Shown: in pieces, positions 16,961-26,444 of the stretch | Position numbering within the stretch: the first letter of the stretch is position 1 | Layout of the letters: each line of letters opens with the position of its first letter | Assembly: GCF_000223905.1 (NCBI RefSeq) | Contig: NC_015944.1 | Span: forward strand, 1-64,000 | Length of the DNA stretch: 64,000 nucleotides | Origin: Haloarcula hispanica ATCC 33960 | GTDB lineage: Archaea > Halobacteriota > Halobacteria > Halobacteriales > Haloarculaceae | Direction: 5' to 3' | The notes under the pieces: generated by a model | Seen by the model: the letters and a program-made list of their open reading frames with translations, nothing else | Told to the model about the DNA's origin: nothing | Database searches by the model: none | Program-made: the position numbers and the translations under genes

Positions 16961-18616
16961 ATGAAGATGGTGTTGGTCGCCACGATTGCGGTCGGCGTTA
17001 CGGGCGGCCTCCTTGCCTGGAAAGAGCGCCCAGAACCCGGCGCTGACCCACTTATTCTGCTCCTGGCAGGCCAGTGCTGGTGGTCGGCCACGTTGATCTT
17101 CCGGATTGATGCAGCGACGCTGAGCTCGAAGGTTTTCTGGGTCGATGTCTCTTGGATCGGTGTTGCAATCATTCCGATAGCGTGGCTGCTTTTTTCGCTC
17201 GAATATGCTGGCTACACCGAGTATACGGCCCGCAAGCACATCCTGCTCTACTCGATCGTCCCTGCAATTACCGTCTTTCTGGGACTCACGAGCCACTCCC
17301 ACCAGTTACTGTACACTAATTCGGTCATCATTCAGGAACATGGAATTGCGACGTTGAACAGAACGCCGGGTGTCTGGTTTTGGATTATAGCCGGCTATAC
17401 GTATCTGCTGGGCCTTCTCGGGGCACTTCCGCTGTTGAAACTCGTTACGAGTCAAGTGGACCCGTTCCGCGGCCAGAGCTTAGCGCTCCTTCTCGGTCTT
17501 CTGGCACCCTGGGTGACGAACGTCCTCTTTTTGATGGGCTCACTCCCATCTGCCGGTGTCGATCCGACACCGATTGCCTTTGCCGTGTCCGGTCTCGCGT
17601 ATCTGGGCGCACTCACCAGGTTCCAGCTCTTCGGTGCAAATCCGACGCCGATACGCCATGCTCGCAATTCGCTGTTTCAGCAGATGCAGCAAGGGGCTCT
17701 CGTGTTGGATACGCACGACCATATCGTCGATATGAATGACCAAGCTACCACTGCCCTGCAGACGAGGCCCAACGAAGCCCTCGGCCGACCACTTGAACAA
17801 ATCAGTCCGGATCTATCGGCGCTCGGTAGCGCAACACAGGCCGGGCAAACGATTTACCGTCCCAATGGGGTGTCCCAGTCGTACGACGTCTCCGAAAGTC
17901 TCGTAACAGATATCCATGATCGGACTATCGGCCGGGTCATTACCTTACACGATGTGAGTAACCTTCTCCGTGACCAGCAACGGCTAGAGGTTCTCCACCG
18001 GGTCTTCCGGCACAACATCCGAACGAACGTACAAGTCATCCTCGGTAACGCTGCGTATCTAGCCACGCACAATAGTGAGTCGAAGGCCGCAACCCTGCAA
18101 GAACACGCCGTCGAAATCAATGAACTCGGGGAAAAAGTCCGTTCGGTTATCGATATCTTTGAACAAAGCCGGGAGGAACGAGATACTCTCAGCCTGAACT
18201 CTATTCTCGACGAGTGTCTCGACTCGACCAGCGAAGCGTATCCCGAGGTCACGTTCGAGTATGCTTCCGGGCAGGCCGATTTCGCGGTGGATTGCCTGTT
18301 TGATGTCGTCTGTCTGAATATCATTCAAAACGCCGCTCAACACAATACCTCTCCCGACCCTGTTGTGTCAATCGAGGTCGAACGGGACGGCGAATACGTT
18401 CAGGTCACTGTCCAGGACAACGGGCCCGGTATTGACTCCAACGAGCTCGCTCTCGTAGAACATGGCTCGGAAACGCCGCTAAAGCACGGGAGCGGATTCG
18501 GGCTTGCACTGGTTGTGTGGGGAACTGATATCGCAGGTGGGACCGTCGATATCGAGTCGAGTGAGACGACGGGAACGACTGTCATCCTACGGATTCCGAT
18601 TCTCTCATCAAAATAA
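16961..18616 (+). CDS. 7TM-PAS sensor histidine kinase
   Basis: About 551 residues from the ATG at 16961. The first 215 residues form seven membrane helices (N-terminal 7TM sensor module of haloarchaeal kinases), then a PAS domain (about 230-340), a HisKA-type helix with the phosphoacceptor in VFRHNIRTNVQVI and an ATPase domain with N-box IIQNAAQHN, G1 DNGPGID and G2 GSGFGLALV. The signal is unknown and no receiver gene is adjacent. The longer upstream frame overlaps the UbiA gene and reads as non-protein-like sequence, so it is not used. Confidence 0.9.
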   Translation: MKMVLVATIAVGVTGGLLAWKERPEPGADPLILLLAGQCWWSATLIFRIDAATLSSKVFWVDVSWIGVAIIPIAWLLFSLEYAGYTEYTARKHILLYSIVPAITVFLGLTSHSHQLLYTNSVIIQEHGIATLNRTPGVWFWIIAGYTYLLGLLGALPLLKLVTSQVDPFRGQSLALLLGLLAPWVTNVLFLMGSLPSAGVDPTPIAFAVSGLAYLGALTRFQLFGANPTPIRHARNSLFQQMQQGALVLDTHDHIVDMNDQATTALQTRPNEALGRPLEQISPDLSALGSATQAGQTIYRPNGVSQSYDVSESLVTDIHDRTIGRVITLHDVSNLLRDQQRLEVLHRVFRHNIRTNVQVILGNAAYLATHNSESKAATLQEHAVEINELGEKVRSVIDIFEQSREERDTLSLNSILDECLDSTSEAYPEVTFEYASGQADFAVDCLFDVVCLNIIQNAAQHNTSPDPVVSIEVERDGEYVQVTVQDNGPGIDSNELALVEHGSETPLKHGSGFGLALVVWGTDIAGGTVDIESSETTGTTVILRIPILSSK

Positions 18617-18842
18617 GTAACCGGGACGTTGAGAAGGTGGACGGTTCTTCCTCTGTGCCTGAGTGAGCACCGCTCTACAGTATTCAGTATCTTTCCATTA
18701 TTGCACAATTCTATCGTTCCAAAACTTCAAAACCTATCCCGCCACCCCCTCCAAGGAAGCTTGTATATTGTATATATCCTTCTGAGACACTACCGTTGTG
18801 TTTTTATATGTGGCTGTAGTATTGGGAGTAAGAAACAATACT

Positions 18843-19133
18843 ATGGCCAACCACGAACCTACTCAGATGCTGGGTGTCACCGGGGAGAACTGTCCGATGC
18901 CGGTCGTCAAGGCGAAACAAACCATTGACGAGCTATCGTCGGGTGAAAAAGCGAGCACGGACGTTCTCAAGCACTACGTCCGCACAACGATGACTACGGG
19001 ACCTCAACAGGCGGCTACGGCAGATATACTACCTGACTATGACTGGAGAAATTCTGACAATAGTGTCGACTCGGCGCTGGCCGCCCAGCACACGACCGAC
19101 TCGAATCTCCAGTCGCTCATCTTCCACTCATGA
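18843..19133 (+). CDS. TusA/SirA-like protein with internal deletion
   Basis: The first 30 residues match sulfurtransferase-like TusA proteins, including the CPxP active site in GENCPMPVVKAKQTIDEL. In family members a further 35-40 residues follow before the terminal KHYVRK; here GE is followed almost at once by KHYVRTT, so the middle strand-helix part is missing. Reading then continues for about 45 residues of unrelated sequence to a stop overlapping the next start (ATGA at 19130). I read this as a deletion-damaged gene that still drives coupled translation. A TATA box TTTTTATATG is at about 18798-18807. Confidence 0.65.
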   Translation: MANHEPTQMLGVTGENCPMPVVKAKQTIDELSSGEKASTDVLKHYVRTTMTTGPQQAATADILPDYDWRNSDNSVDSALAAQHTTDSNLQSLIFHS

Positions 19134-19828
19134 CACGGGTCTCAAACAAGGACGTCGACGCGACCGACTCGACACATCGGGAAGTCGGCGAGGGCCTGCT
19201 AGAGGAGGATATGGGTCCGAGTTCAGCCATGGCCCATCTTTACCGCGGCGAGATCCATCGGATGAAGTTCTGGCGCGAGCGCCTCGACCGGACAACCAAC
19301 TGGGCAGTGTTGGTAATCTCTGCAATCCTTACGTGGGCCTTTTCGCGGCCGGACATTCCGCATTACATCCTCTTGATCGGAACGGCCACGCTTGCAGTGT
19401 TTCTGTTCATTGAGGCCAGGCGATACCGAGGTTACGATATCTGGCGCAGCCGAGTTAGAACACTGCAAGCAAACGTCTTCGCCTACGGGTTAGACCCCGC
19501 TGCAGGCGTGGCCGATCCGGACTGGCGCAAGTCACTGAGTGCCGATTACCGACAGCCGACGATCAAAATCAGCACGGAAGAAGCTATCGCGCACCGACTC
19601 CGACGAGTGTACCTGCCGCTTTTCACTGTCTTACTAACCGCCTGGCTCATACGAATTACCGTGTTCAGTTCCGGTTCGTGGACAGATAGCGCTGCTATCG
19701 GTATGCTTCCCGGCGTCGTCGTCATCGGCACTGTCGGACTACTATACGCCGCTGCAATCGTAGTCGCCGTCCGCCCCAGAACATGGCACGCAAAAGGAGA
19801 GCTTCGGTCCGAAGATCTCCGCCAATAG
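19130..19828 (+). CDS. DUF2270 membrane protein
   Basis: 232 residues with the DUF2270 signature MAHLYRGEIHRMKFWRERLDRTTNWAV near residues 34-60, then paired membrane helices (VISAILTWAFS / YILLIGTATLAVFLFIEARRYR) and a second pair near the C-terminus (LPLFTVLLTAWLIRI / VVVIGTVGLLYAAAIVVA). Function unknown. Its start overlaps the stop of the damaged TusA gene, so both are probably on one message. Confidence 0.85.
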   Translation: MTRVSNKDVDATDSTHREVGEGLLEEDMGPSSAMAHLYRGEIHRMKFWRERLDRTTNWAVLVISAILTWAFSRPDIPHYILLIGTATLAVFLFIEARRYRGYDIWRSRVRTLQANVFAYGLDPAAGVADPDWRKSLSADYRQPTIKISTEEAIAHRLRRVYLPLFTVLLTAWLIRITVFSSGSWTDSAAIGMLPGVVVIGTVGLLYAAAIVVAVRPRTWHAKGELRSEDLRQ

Positions 19829-20108
19829 GTATTGACTGGAATTCACCGAAGTCCCACGGAAATTATGTAGCGATGGTGCATGCTGTGGGTCACATCGATC
19901 ACGGACACGAAATAATCGGTCAGTTCGTCTAGGTTCTACACCAGTGTCGATGCACTATTGGAGATTCATCGCTATCCAAATGTAACCAACTGGGAACTAC
20001 GATTAGTAGCACATACCAATCAGGCTGGGACATGATGACTCAACCTTTACTGCTGCACCGGGAGAGGCGCCAGTACAGTATTCAGGCTACAGCAGAGGAG
20101 GATCACCG

Positions 20109-20546
20109 GTGACCACGCTTGCACGCAATATCAGTTCCTGGCTACTCGTCGCTACTGTGGTGGCCACCAGTGGGACAGTCGGGACAACAGTTGCATTTCA
20201 GGATTCTGCACAGGACATACAAACAGAGAACGAAGCCCTCCACGCTGAAAACGAGGAATTGCGTGAACAACTGAACGAGACCCGGGAAGACCGAAAAGCG
20301 GAAAAATCCCGTGCTGAAAACCTCAACAAACAGTTAGAAACACGCAACGAGGACGTAGACACACTTCTTTCGGAACTAGAAAGGAAAGAAAAGATGTTAA
20401 ATGCCAGCCAAGCCCGGCTCGCGGAATCCCGAGAAAACCAAGCGGGCATGTCACGGTCCGAAATGGAAAAACGGCTCGATTATCTCTGTGCACAGCCAGA
20501 GAACATTGACCGATTTGGTTGCCAGGAGTTCGGTCCCGATGAGTGA
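20109..20546 (+). CDS. Secreted coiled-coil protein
   Basis: 145 residues with a hydrophobic signal sequence (SSWLLVATVVATSGTVGTTVAFQ) and a long charged coiled coil (about residues 35-120: ENEALHAENEELREQLNE and similar heptads), ending in a short tail with two cysteines (LCAQPENIDRFGCQEF). The start is GTG; a strong ribosome-binding site (GAGGAGG at about 20094-20100) supports it. No family recognised; a structural or scaffold role on the cell surface is a guess. Confidence 0.7.
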   Translation: MTTLARNISSWLLVATVVATSGTVGTTVAFQDSAQDIQTENEALHAENEELREQLNETREDRKAEKSRAENLNKQLETRNEDVDTLLSELERKEKMLNASQARLAESRENQAGMSRSEMEKRLDYLCAQPENIDRFGCQEFGPDE

Positions 20547-21093
20547 CAACTGAGAGCTTGGTCCTTGCGTAAGCCACATTTCAGAACCGCTGAGTCTGTC
20601 CTATACTGCTGGTCTGGCCATTACACGATATCCCACCCCGTGTTGTGAAATCCTTCACAAATAGCCGACGGTGACAGTTACGGGAGCTACCGCACGCTCG
20701 GAATACCCTATCCTGTAGTCGGTCTTACCTGCTCATTGGTGCTTTTGGAAGAGCGATGAAGGGGTTGTTCTCAGTACAGACGAGAAACCTGTGCTTGACT
20801 CCGCCACAGAGTATACGGAATTTGAGTGGAGATGAGCCCTAAACCGCATAAAACCGCAGTGGAACACTTCTACCGAGCCTGTACAGCACAGAATTTGATA
20901 TAGCGTTATATAGTTTATGTTCTGCGGTAATGCGACCATCTGTATCTGTCTTGTTATGGGTTTCTGCATGAGAAAACAATACAAGACAAACTATTAGTCG
21001 TACGATGGAAATACGCTACATACGAAAACTCGGTGATTCAGACGAACCAGCTAGAGCAGTTCGTCGGTTACTGCAGTTCACACCCAAAATCCA
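20547..21093. other. Gene-free stretch with a degenerate IS605-like end
   Basis: No gene supported. At about 20627-20685 the sequence GATATCCCACCCCG...GTGAAATCCTTCACAAATAGCCGAC parallels the IS200/IS605-like end at 50160-50212 (same order of CCACCCCG, GAAAT, CTTCACA and AGCCGAC), but the hairpin is broken, so it looks like an old remnant. The remainder (20690-21090) is AT-rich without recognisable elements. Confidence 0.4.
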
Positions 21094-22329
21094 ATGACTG
21101 AAACTCGCTACTCAACGATGGACTTAGCCGACTGCGAGTCTTTCTATCACGAAACCGTCGTACCGACGATGGAAACCGACGGGCTGGACCCGACCGCTGA
21201 AACCCCCACGTACACCTGGCTGAACGGACAGTTCCCGGGATTCGTAAAGCATCTCCAACGGCGATTCGACCTGTCCCCGGGGCAGTTCTACGACGAGATC
21301 GGAGTCCCAGAAGCCACGACGACATCAGGATCATTTGACTTCCTCTCTGTCAACACCCAGCGGGCCATCGAGGGGTACCTCGAGGAACTTTCGACTCGAC
21401 GTGGGCGTGCTGACGCGACAATCGACACACGGCGGTCGATTCTACGACGCTACGCGAAAGTATATACCAATATCCACGATACGAAAGATTTGCTCGCACC
21501 GCTGGAGAATCCCGACGAACGCGTTGCAGAGATGGATCGGGTAGCGGCGACGTTTGATGCGCTGGACCAACTGGACGATGCCCTGACGACGCTTGCGTCA
21601 CGGCGTAAATACGTTCAGGACACGCGGCAGTTCTACAAACACCTGGTGATGTTCGGAAACGCCGCGTACAATCCACTGGCTGACCTCGAAATCCGGTTTG
21701 GATGGGATAGAACCCCGTCCTGGGACAACAAAGCACTCGATAGAACCGCCGTCCAACGCTTGTATGGAGCAGCGAGTGAGCTACGGGATCGATTCATCGT
21801 GGTCGCATGCTGCGGTTGGGGGCTTCGCCCGAGTGAAGTCGCATCGCTACATATTCGACAGCTCAACCTCGATCCGGACGATGACTCGCATCCGTACATA
21901 GAGTTCGGTGACGGCGAGCGGAAAAATGGTCCTGGGACCGTGGCTCTCCTGGCCGGTCTGGAGACGGTAGAACGCCGTATAGAGACGCTTGCCGATCCAG
22001 AGTGGAGTGGCTACCTCTTGCCCTCTCCGTCCGCAGCCACTGGCCATCTAACCGCCGAAACCGTCCGACGACGGTTCAAATCAGTGGCTGAGGCCGCAGA
22101 TGTCACTGTCGACGGCGACACGCCAACGCCAAAAACCGGCCGTCGATTCTGGTACACTACGTACGGCGCTGCTGTCAGGCGGGTTGCGGAACGGTTCGAA
22201 GACGTCGCAGCGGAGCAGGGCTCGGCGTCTGCACAAGTCGTACTCGATAACTACCTCTCGGAGTCTGAAGCCCGGTCTCACCGGCGGGCGGAGATGCGCG
22301 AGACGCTCGCAGGGCTGTTCGTCGAGTAG
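21094..22329 (+). CDS. Tyrosine-recombinase-like protein of the partition module
   Basis: 411-residue XerC/D-like protein: an N-terminal core-binding part (about 85-185) and a catalytic half. The first catalytic Arg is R245 in GWGLRPSEVASLH, and the nucleophile candidate is Y387 in LDNYLSESE. The box II motif, usually HxxR, reads PKTGRRFWYTTYG, with the His replaced. It stands 100 bases before parA on the same strand; recombinases in this position are common on haloarchaeal plasmids and may resolve multimers. Activity is uncertain because of the altered box II. Confidence 0.8.
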   Translation: MTETRYSTMDLADCESFYHETVVPTMETDGLDPTAETPTYTWLNGQFPGFVKHLQRRFDLSPGQFYDEIGVPEATTTSGSFDFLSVNTQRAIEGYLEELSTRRGRADATIDTRRSILRRYAKVYTNIHDTKDLLAPLENPDERVAEMDRVAATFDALDQLDDALTTLASRRKYVQDTRQFYKHLVMFGNAAYNPLADLEIRFGWDRTPSWDNKALDRTAVQRLYGAASELRDRFIVVACCGWGLRPSEVASLHIRQLNLDPDDDSHPYIEFGDGERKNGPGTVALLAGLETVERRIETLADPEWSGYLLPSPSAATGHLTAETVRRRFKSVAEAADVTVDGDTPTPKTGRRFWYTTYGAAVRRVAERFEDVAAEQGSASAQVVLDNYLSESEARSHRRAEMRETLAGLFVE

Positions 22330-22366
22330 CCCGCGTTTTGCGAGACCGCTGTAGAGATGCCAGCTG

Positions 22367-22406
22367 GCTATATCGTATAGCTATACCGTCTGACTAATCT
22401 TTATAT
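22367..22406 (+). promoter_or_regulatory. parA promoter with overlapping palindromes
   Basis: GCTATATCGTATAGC (22367-22381) is a palindrome and overlaps a second, GTATAGCTATAC (22375-22386). TTTATATC at about 22400-22407 is a TATA box about 27 bases before the parA ATG at 22430, giving a leaderless message. The palindromes lie just upstream of the TATA box, where a repressor or the partition complex could control the operon. Related motifs occur at 2247-2266 and 23838-23858. Confidence 0.6.
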
Positions 22407-22429
22407 CTGTGCGGTGAATCCGATACGGT

Positions 22430-23275
22430 ATGCTGACCTACACCGTGTACAGCGAGGCCGGCGGTGTCGGCAAGACAACGATGGCGGCGAACCTCGCCGT
22501 CGCCGACGCCCGGGCTGGTCACGACGTACTGGCAATCGATATGGATCCACAGGAGGGGAGCCTCTCGTTCCTGTTCGACGTCGCGGACCGCCGAACGGAC
22601 TCGGAGGCCGACAGTTTAGTACGACACCTCGTCGAACGGCCACGCGGGCCGTTCGCTGACCTCATTGAGACCTCAGAGGGTGTCGATGTCCTTCCCGCAC
22701 ACAACTCTCTGGAAGTGCTCTCGAAACACCTTCGGCGTCGCGAGGAGGAAGCGGCGGACTTCGGTGAGAACTGGAACCCGAACGTCCAGCTCCTTCGTGT
22801 GCTAAAGGACGCGGGCGTTCCGTCTGAGTACGACACTGTCATCATCGACCCGCCTGCGACCGCGGACGTAAAACTGTACAACGCATTGCACGCGACGCGG
22901 AACCTCGTTATCCCGTTTGAACCCAGCGGGAAAGGCCAACAGTCCGTCGAGGGCCTCGCAGACCTCGTGACCGGGCTTGAAGACACGCTAGATATCAACG
23001 TGGGCGTGTTAGCTGCTGTACCGAATCGGTTCAAAGGGACCAACGATCAAGAGGAGATGCTCAAACGGCTCCGTGCGGAGTCGTACGATATACCTGTCGT
23101 GTTCCGGGAGCGGACGTCCTTGCTTGAAGGCTGTTGGCGCAAACAGTGTTCAGCGTTCAAATACATTGAAGAACACCGGAGTCGGGAACGTGACTACGAA
23201 ATCGAAACGCTGGAGCAGTTCGAAGAGCTAGCTGCGCATCTCCGACAGACTCGCGAACAGGAGGCAACAGCATGA
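22430..23275 (+). CDS. parA: ParA-family partition ATPase
   Basis: 281-residue P-loop ATPase for segregating this replicon. The Walker A region reads SEAGGVGKTTMAANLA (residues 8-23): the core GGVGKT is intact but the signature lysine of ParA/MinD proteins (K-G-G) is replaced by alanine. Other blocks are present: DMDPQEGSLSFLF, VIIDPPATADVKLYNAL. A short partner gene overlaps its stop (ATGA), and a recombinase gene lies upstream, forming a plasmid maintenance module. Confidence 0.93.
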   Translation: MLTYTVYSEAGGVGKTTMAANLAVADARAGHDVLAIDMDPQEGSLSFLFDVADRRTDSEADSLVRHLVERPRGPFADLIETSEGVDVLPAHNSLEVLSKHLRRREEEAADFGENWNPNVQLLRVLKDAGVPSEYDTVIIDPPATADVKLYNALHATRNLVIPFEPSGKGQQSVEGLADLVTGLEDTLDINVGVLAAVPNRFKGTNDQEEMLKRLRAESYDIPVVFRERTSLLEGCWRKQCSAFKYIEEHRSRERDYEIETLEQFEELAAHLRQTREQEATA

Positions 23276-23655
23276 AATCCGGCTCCGGCGACGATCCGTT
23301 TGCGGAGACCGATTCGGATCCAGGGCCAGAATCGGACGAGCAGCAGGATGAGGTGATGGATGTTGAAACTGAACCCGCCGACGTAGAAACGGCGACCCAA
23401 CCAGATATCCCATACAAATTCCGGCGTGACTCAGTCAAGCAAGACCGCAAGCAACGGCCGATCTTCATTCGCCCCGAGGTCGAGGAGCGCGAATCCACTT
23501 TCCTCCGTAATCTAGAAGACGCAGTCGGTGAGGATGTGTACAAGACCGACGCGCTGGAAGCGGCTCTCGTCGTTGCCATGGACAATCCGGACCTTGTCGC
23601 TGAAAAGCTCCGTGAGTGGGGGTACGACTGGGAGCAGTCGGCCGCGTCTCGCTAA
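23272..23655 (+). CDS. Partner protein of ParA, likely DNA-binding
   Basis: 127 acidic residues. The first 45 are disordered and rich in D/E/P; the rest has a basic stretch (KFRRDSVKQDRKQRPIFIRPEVEE) followed by helices (ESTFLRNLEDAVGEDVYKTDALEAALVVAMDNPDLV). The strand-then-two-helices pattern around residues 60-105 is compatible with a ribbon-helix-helix centromere binder, as in small ParB-like partners. No firm family match. Its ATG overlaps the parA stop. Palindromic repeats 130-300 bases downstream are candidate binding sites. Confidence 0.8.
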   Translation: MKSGSGDDPFAETDSDPGPESDEQQDEVMDVETEPADVETATQPDIPYKFRRDSVKQDRKQRPIFIRPEVEERESTFLRNLEDAVGEDVYKTDALEAALVVAMDNPDLVAEKLREWGYDWEQSAASR

Positions 23656-23787
23656 GTCCACAATAGCTATTGAGCGCACACCATCGCGTTCTGTCCCGGC
23701 TTTGTCTTTTGCTTTTGCAGTCCTCTCTCGATAGCTACCCGAGCGAACCTAAACTGCTAACTGTGTCAACTGCCTACCTTCACCCGC

Positions 23788-23960
23788 TAGCTTATATAGC
23801 TATCTCAACTAACTATCTCTTTTGAATATGCGGAAGGGCTATACCGTATAACTATACCGATTAGCCATATTATGTGAGTATACAGTATGGCCAATTCGAT
23901 TAGCCATGGGGAATGGCTATGGGGTGTCGATAGGTCGAATAGCTGACGAGCTCGATTAGT
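23788..23960. repeat. Centromere-like repeat cluster after parA operon
   Basis: Contains the near-palindrome GCTATACCGTATAAC (23838-23852), two copies of CGATTAGCCAT (23858-23868 and 23897-23907), an inverted GAATGGCTAT (23911-23920), and weaker versions CGAATAGCT (23936-23944) and CGATTAGTCGC (23952-23962). The palindrome also occurs in the parA promoter and near 2.25 kb. Clustered sites behind a parA operon are the usual arrangement for a plasmid centromere; binding is inferred. Confidence 0.5.
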
Positions 23961-25643
23961 CGCTGTACGTGCTGAGACGAGCTAATACGTATAGTTCTCT
24001 CTTCGAGATATCTCGACTGTTCCTACGACAACAATCGCTGTGGCCGATACCTGTCGGACGGTTCGCCCCTTCTCCCAAAGACAATTATAGATCTGCCGGT
24101 GGCGGGCGTCGAGTGCTTTCGAGAGTTACCACCGATAGGTCAAACCGGCACTAGCGGTTTCCGAATCGAACAGGTGTGTCCACCCAGATGCGTCTATACC
24201 TAGCTCAGTGCGCTAGATAATGCCCGAACATCGCTTACAATATCCCCGGGCTGCTGCGGTTCGAAGCTCTCCTGATACTCGATGTCCACCTTCGATAGAC
24301 TAGCTATTCCCTCCAGTCCGATGTGTCATGAATGGGTGAGGCCACACCAGTGTCAGCTTTCGTCCAGAAGTTCTGGCACAACAACCTGCGTCTATACGAC
24401 TCCTGCTGTACGAAGGCGTTACGGCCGCTCGGCCGGACCGCGCCGCGTGTCCCATTCCGAAGCCAGTCAGGGGGTTCGCCAGTCCGATGGCATCACCGGC
24501 GATGTGGACCGGCCGTGACTCCAGATTGGTGATTCAGCGTCGTCTTTCCGATTACTCTAAGTAGATTAAACAGATATTGTTCAAGAAGCGACGTTCTATC
24601 TATAGAAAAGGGCTTATATAGCCACTAAAGTCAATTATCTCCATCAAATTTGAAAAAGTCATTGTACACTCTCCAAACGATTTGTATAATTGCACATTTT
24701 GACTTTCAATTTGTCAATCCACACTTGGATTGGTGTTCGGCTATCTAAGATATAGTTAATAGTGTTAATTAATAACAAGAGGGTCGAACCCCGTTAATCA
24801 AATTCCGCGTGTCGTGTGAGAATATATAACGATTGTACCCGTGTTATTGTGCTCAGGAACGGGTACCTCTGACCGTTCCGAATGCTTAGCCACGCATCAC
24901 GTCACTCTATCAATTTGACCGCATACATCGGCTCCCCTGAGTCAGGGTGTAGCATTTGATGAGTAGGATCGGGACTGCTGACAAACAATGACGATCTCGG
25001 CGTGTGAGTCTCGGCTGACCGATCAGGTCATGACCGTCTGACCCGCTGGCTGGGAATGGAAGTGAATATACAGCCCATGCAGCAGATCTGGTTGCCTCCT
25101 GAGCCCTGGCGATACTTTGACTATACCGAATGGAATCTCAGTTGCCTTACTCTCCCGCTGCACTGGTTGATGCGCGACCGAAGCGCACACACAGAGGAGA
25201 CAAAGTTTGCCGACGGCGATGTAGCGCCTCTGGCGTCAGCAAGCAGACTTAGTTCGGAATAAACAAATAAGACTGGAATTCGAGCCGACTAAAACGCTCC
25301 AAGACGGTACAACAGCGATTGAAACTGGGCGTATGGTTCACAAGCGGAGAAGGACCGCTGATCGAAGGGGCCTCAAACCGATGCATTAGCCACTCTAATA
25401 ACGGAATCTGATAGGCGAACTCGACACGAGCGTCAAGCTATCCAGCCATTCAGATTGCTACAGAAGGGAGCGTATCACAGGGTGTCCCTGAGAAGGACTG
25501 GATGCCCGTCACCGCTCGAGTATTCAGATAGAGCGCATCTGAACTACAGTTCCGGATTAATGCCTTCTTGTGCCATTTCTGGACTCAACTATATCTTCAC
25601 GACGTAGTGCAGTAGCGATGGTAGCCTTCGATATATGTGAACA
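23961..25643. other. Gene-poor, decayed stretch
   Basis: About 1.7 kb without an intact gene. It holds the geranylgeranyl-reductase remnant at 24353-24540, and just below it on the minus strand a 40-residue fragment (about 24211-24330; ...VDIEYQESFEPQQPGDIVSDVR...) that loosely recalls the end of an NAD-dependent epimerase. 24590-24880 is strongly AT-rich. The frames at 25056-25262 and 25570-25932 are not supported as genes (the latter is antisense to the IclR gene). Confidence 0.45.
24353..24540 (-). pseudogene. Remnant of geranylgeranyl-reductase-type flavoprotein
   Basis: On the minus strand the peptide ...PVHIAGDAIGLANPLTGFGMGHAARSGRAA is the FAD-binding GD motif region of geranylgeranyl-reductase-like oxidoreductases. 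A shift of frame then gives QVVVPELLDES and a stop at 24353. The 350 or so residues expected before it are absent, replaced by AT-rich DNA. This is therefore a truncated and frameshifted gene end, left over from a deletion or insertion. Confidence 0.7.
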
Positions 25644-26444
25644 CTATTTACTCCGGGCGGCCGCAGACTCTAAATTGACCTCGATGATGTTTGCTGCCTC
25701 CATCACTAGCTCCGGAAGGTCACTATTGAGGTATTCACCGGACAGTCGCATTTTCGGTGCGGTTACACTGATCGCACCACAAACTGCTCCGTCCACGTCC
25801 TGTATCGGAGCGCCCACGGAGCGCATACCCCGGATTTCCTCCTCATCGTTTATGGCGTACCCCTTCCTTCGAATTTCTGCGAGTCTCTCGCGCAGTTCGT
25901 CTGGATCAGTAATCGTTTTTTCTGTCTGCTGAACGAGTTCTTCACTGGCCAGTATATCAGTGACTTGGGCTTCATCGAAATGTGCCAGCAGCGCTTTTCC
26001 CGTCGCAGTACAGTGGAGATATTGTGGGGACTCCCTGGTACGCCGTTGATAATCCATGGCTACTGTTTCTCCTCCATTATGCTCGTACAGTGTTACCTCC
26101 CTGTTCCGGTACGCAACTGTGAGGTGAACCCATTCACTGGTCTCTTCGGCTAACCGTTCTACTTCCTCCTTTCCGATTTGATAGAGGTCGACCCGATTCC
26201 GGACGCTTTCACCGAGTGGGACGAACCGCAGCCCCAACCGATATACGCCGTCTGATTTGTCAATAAAACCCTCTGCAACAAGTGTCTGTAGATACGTATG
26301 CAATGTACTTTTGGCAACGTCTACGTCATCACAGAGGTCCGCAAGTGTCACTTCAGACTGTGACTGAATCTCGCGCAGGATATCGCTCGCAGTCTGAATC
26401 GACTTGATCTGTCGAGTTGCAGTCGGCGGTTCGCGTTCAGTCAT
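25644..26444 (-). CDS. IclR-family transcription regulator
   Basis: 266 residues from the ATG at 26444. N-terminal winged helix-turn-helix (IQTASDILREIQSQSEVTLADLCDDVDVAKSTLHTYLQTLVAEGFI, about residues 12-58) and the IclR effector domain, including LHCTATGKALLAHF and GYAINDEEEIRGMRSVGAPI, with the family's late GAISVTAP. It is divergent from the NhaC antiporter gene, its most likely target. IclR effectors are usually small organic acids; none can be named here. Confidence 0.92.
   Translation of the reverse strand: MTEREPPTATRQIKSIQTASDILREIQSQSEVTLADLCDDVDVAKSTLHTYLQTLVAEGFIDKSDGVYRLGLRFVPLGESVRNRVDLYQIGKEEVERLAEETSEWVHLTVAYRNREVTLYEHNGGETVAMDYQRRTRESPQYLHCTATGKALLAHFDEAQVTDILASEELVQQTEKTITDPDELRERLAEIRRKGYAINDEEEIRGMRSVGAPIQDVDGAVCGAISVTAPKMRLSGEYLNSDLPELVMEAANIIEVNLESAAARSK

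Noticed and set aside
20733-20984. Open frame of 83 codons on the minus strand
   Set aside because: Hydrophobic/basic mix without a signal, RBS or family; AT-rich background gives such frames by chance.
25056-25262. Open frame of 68 codons in the decayed region
   Set aside because: No family; could be a remnant but nothing identifies it.
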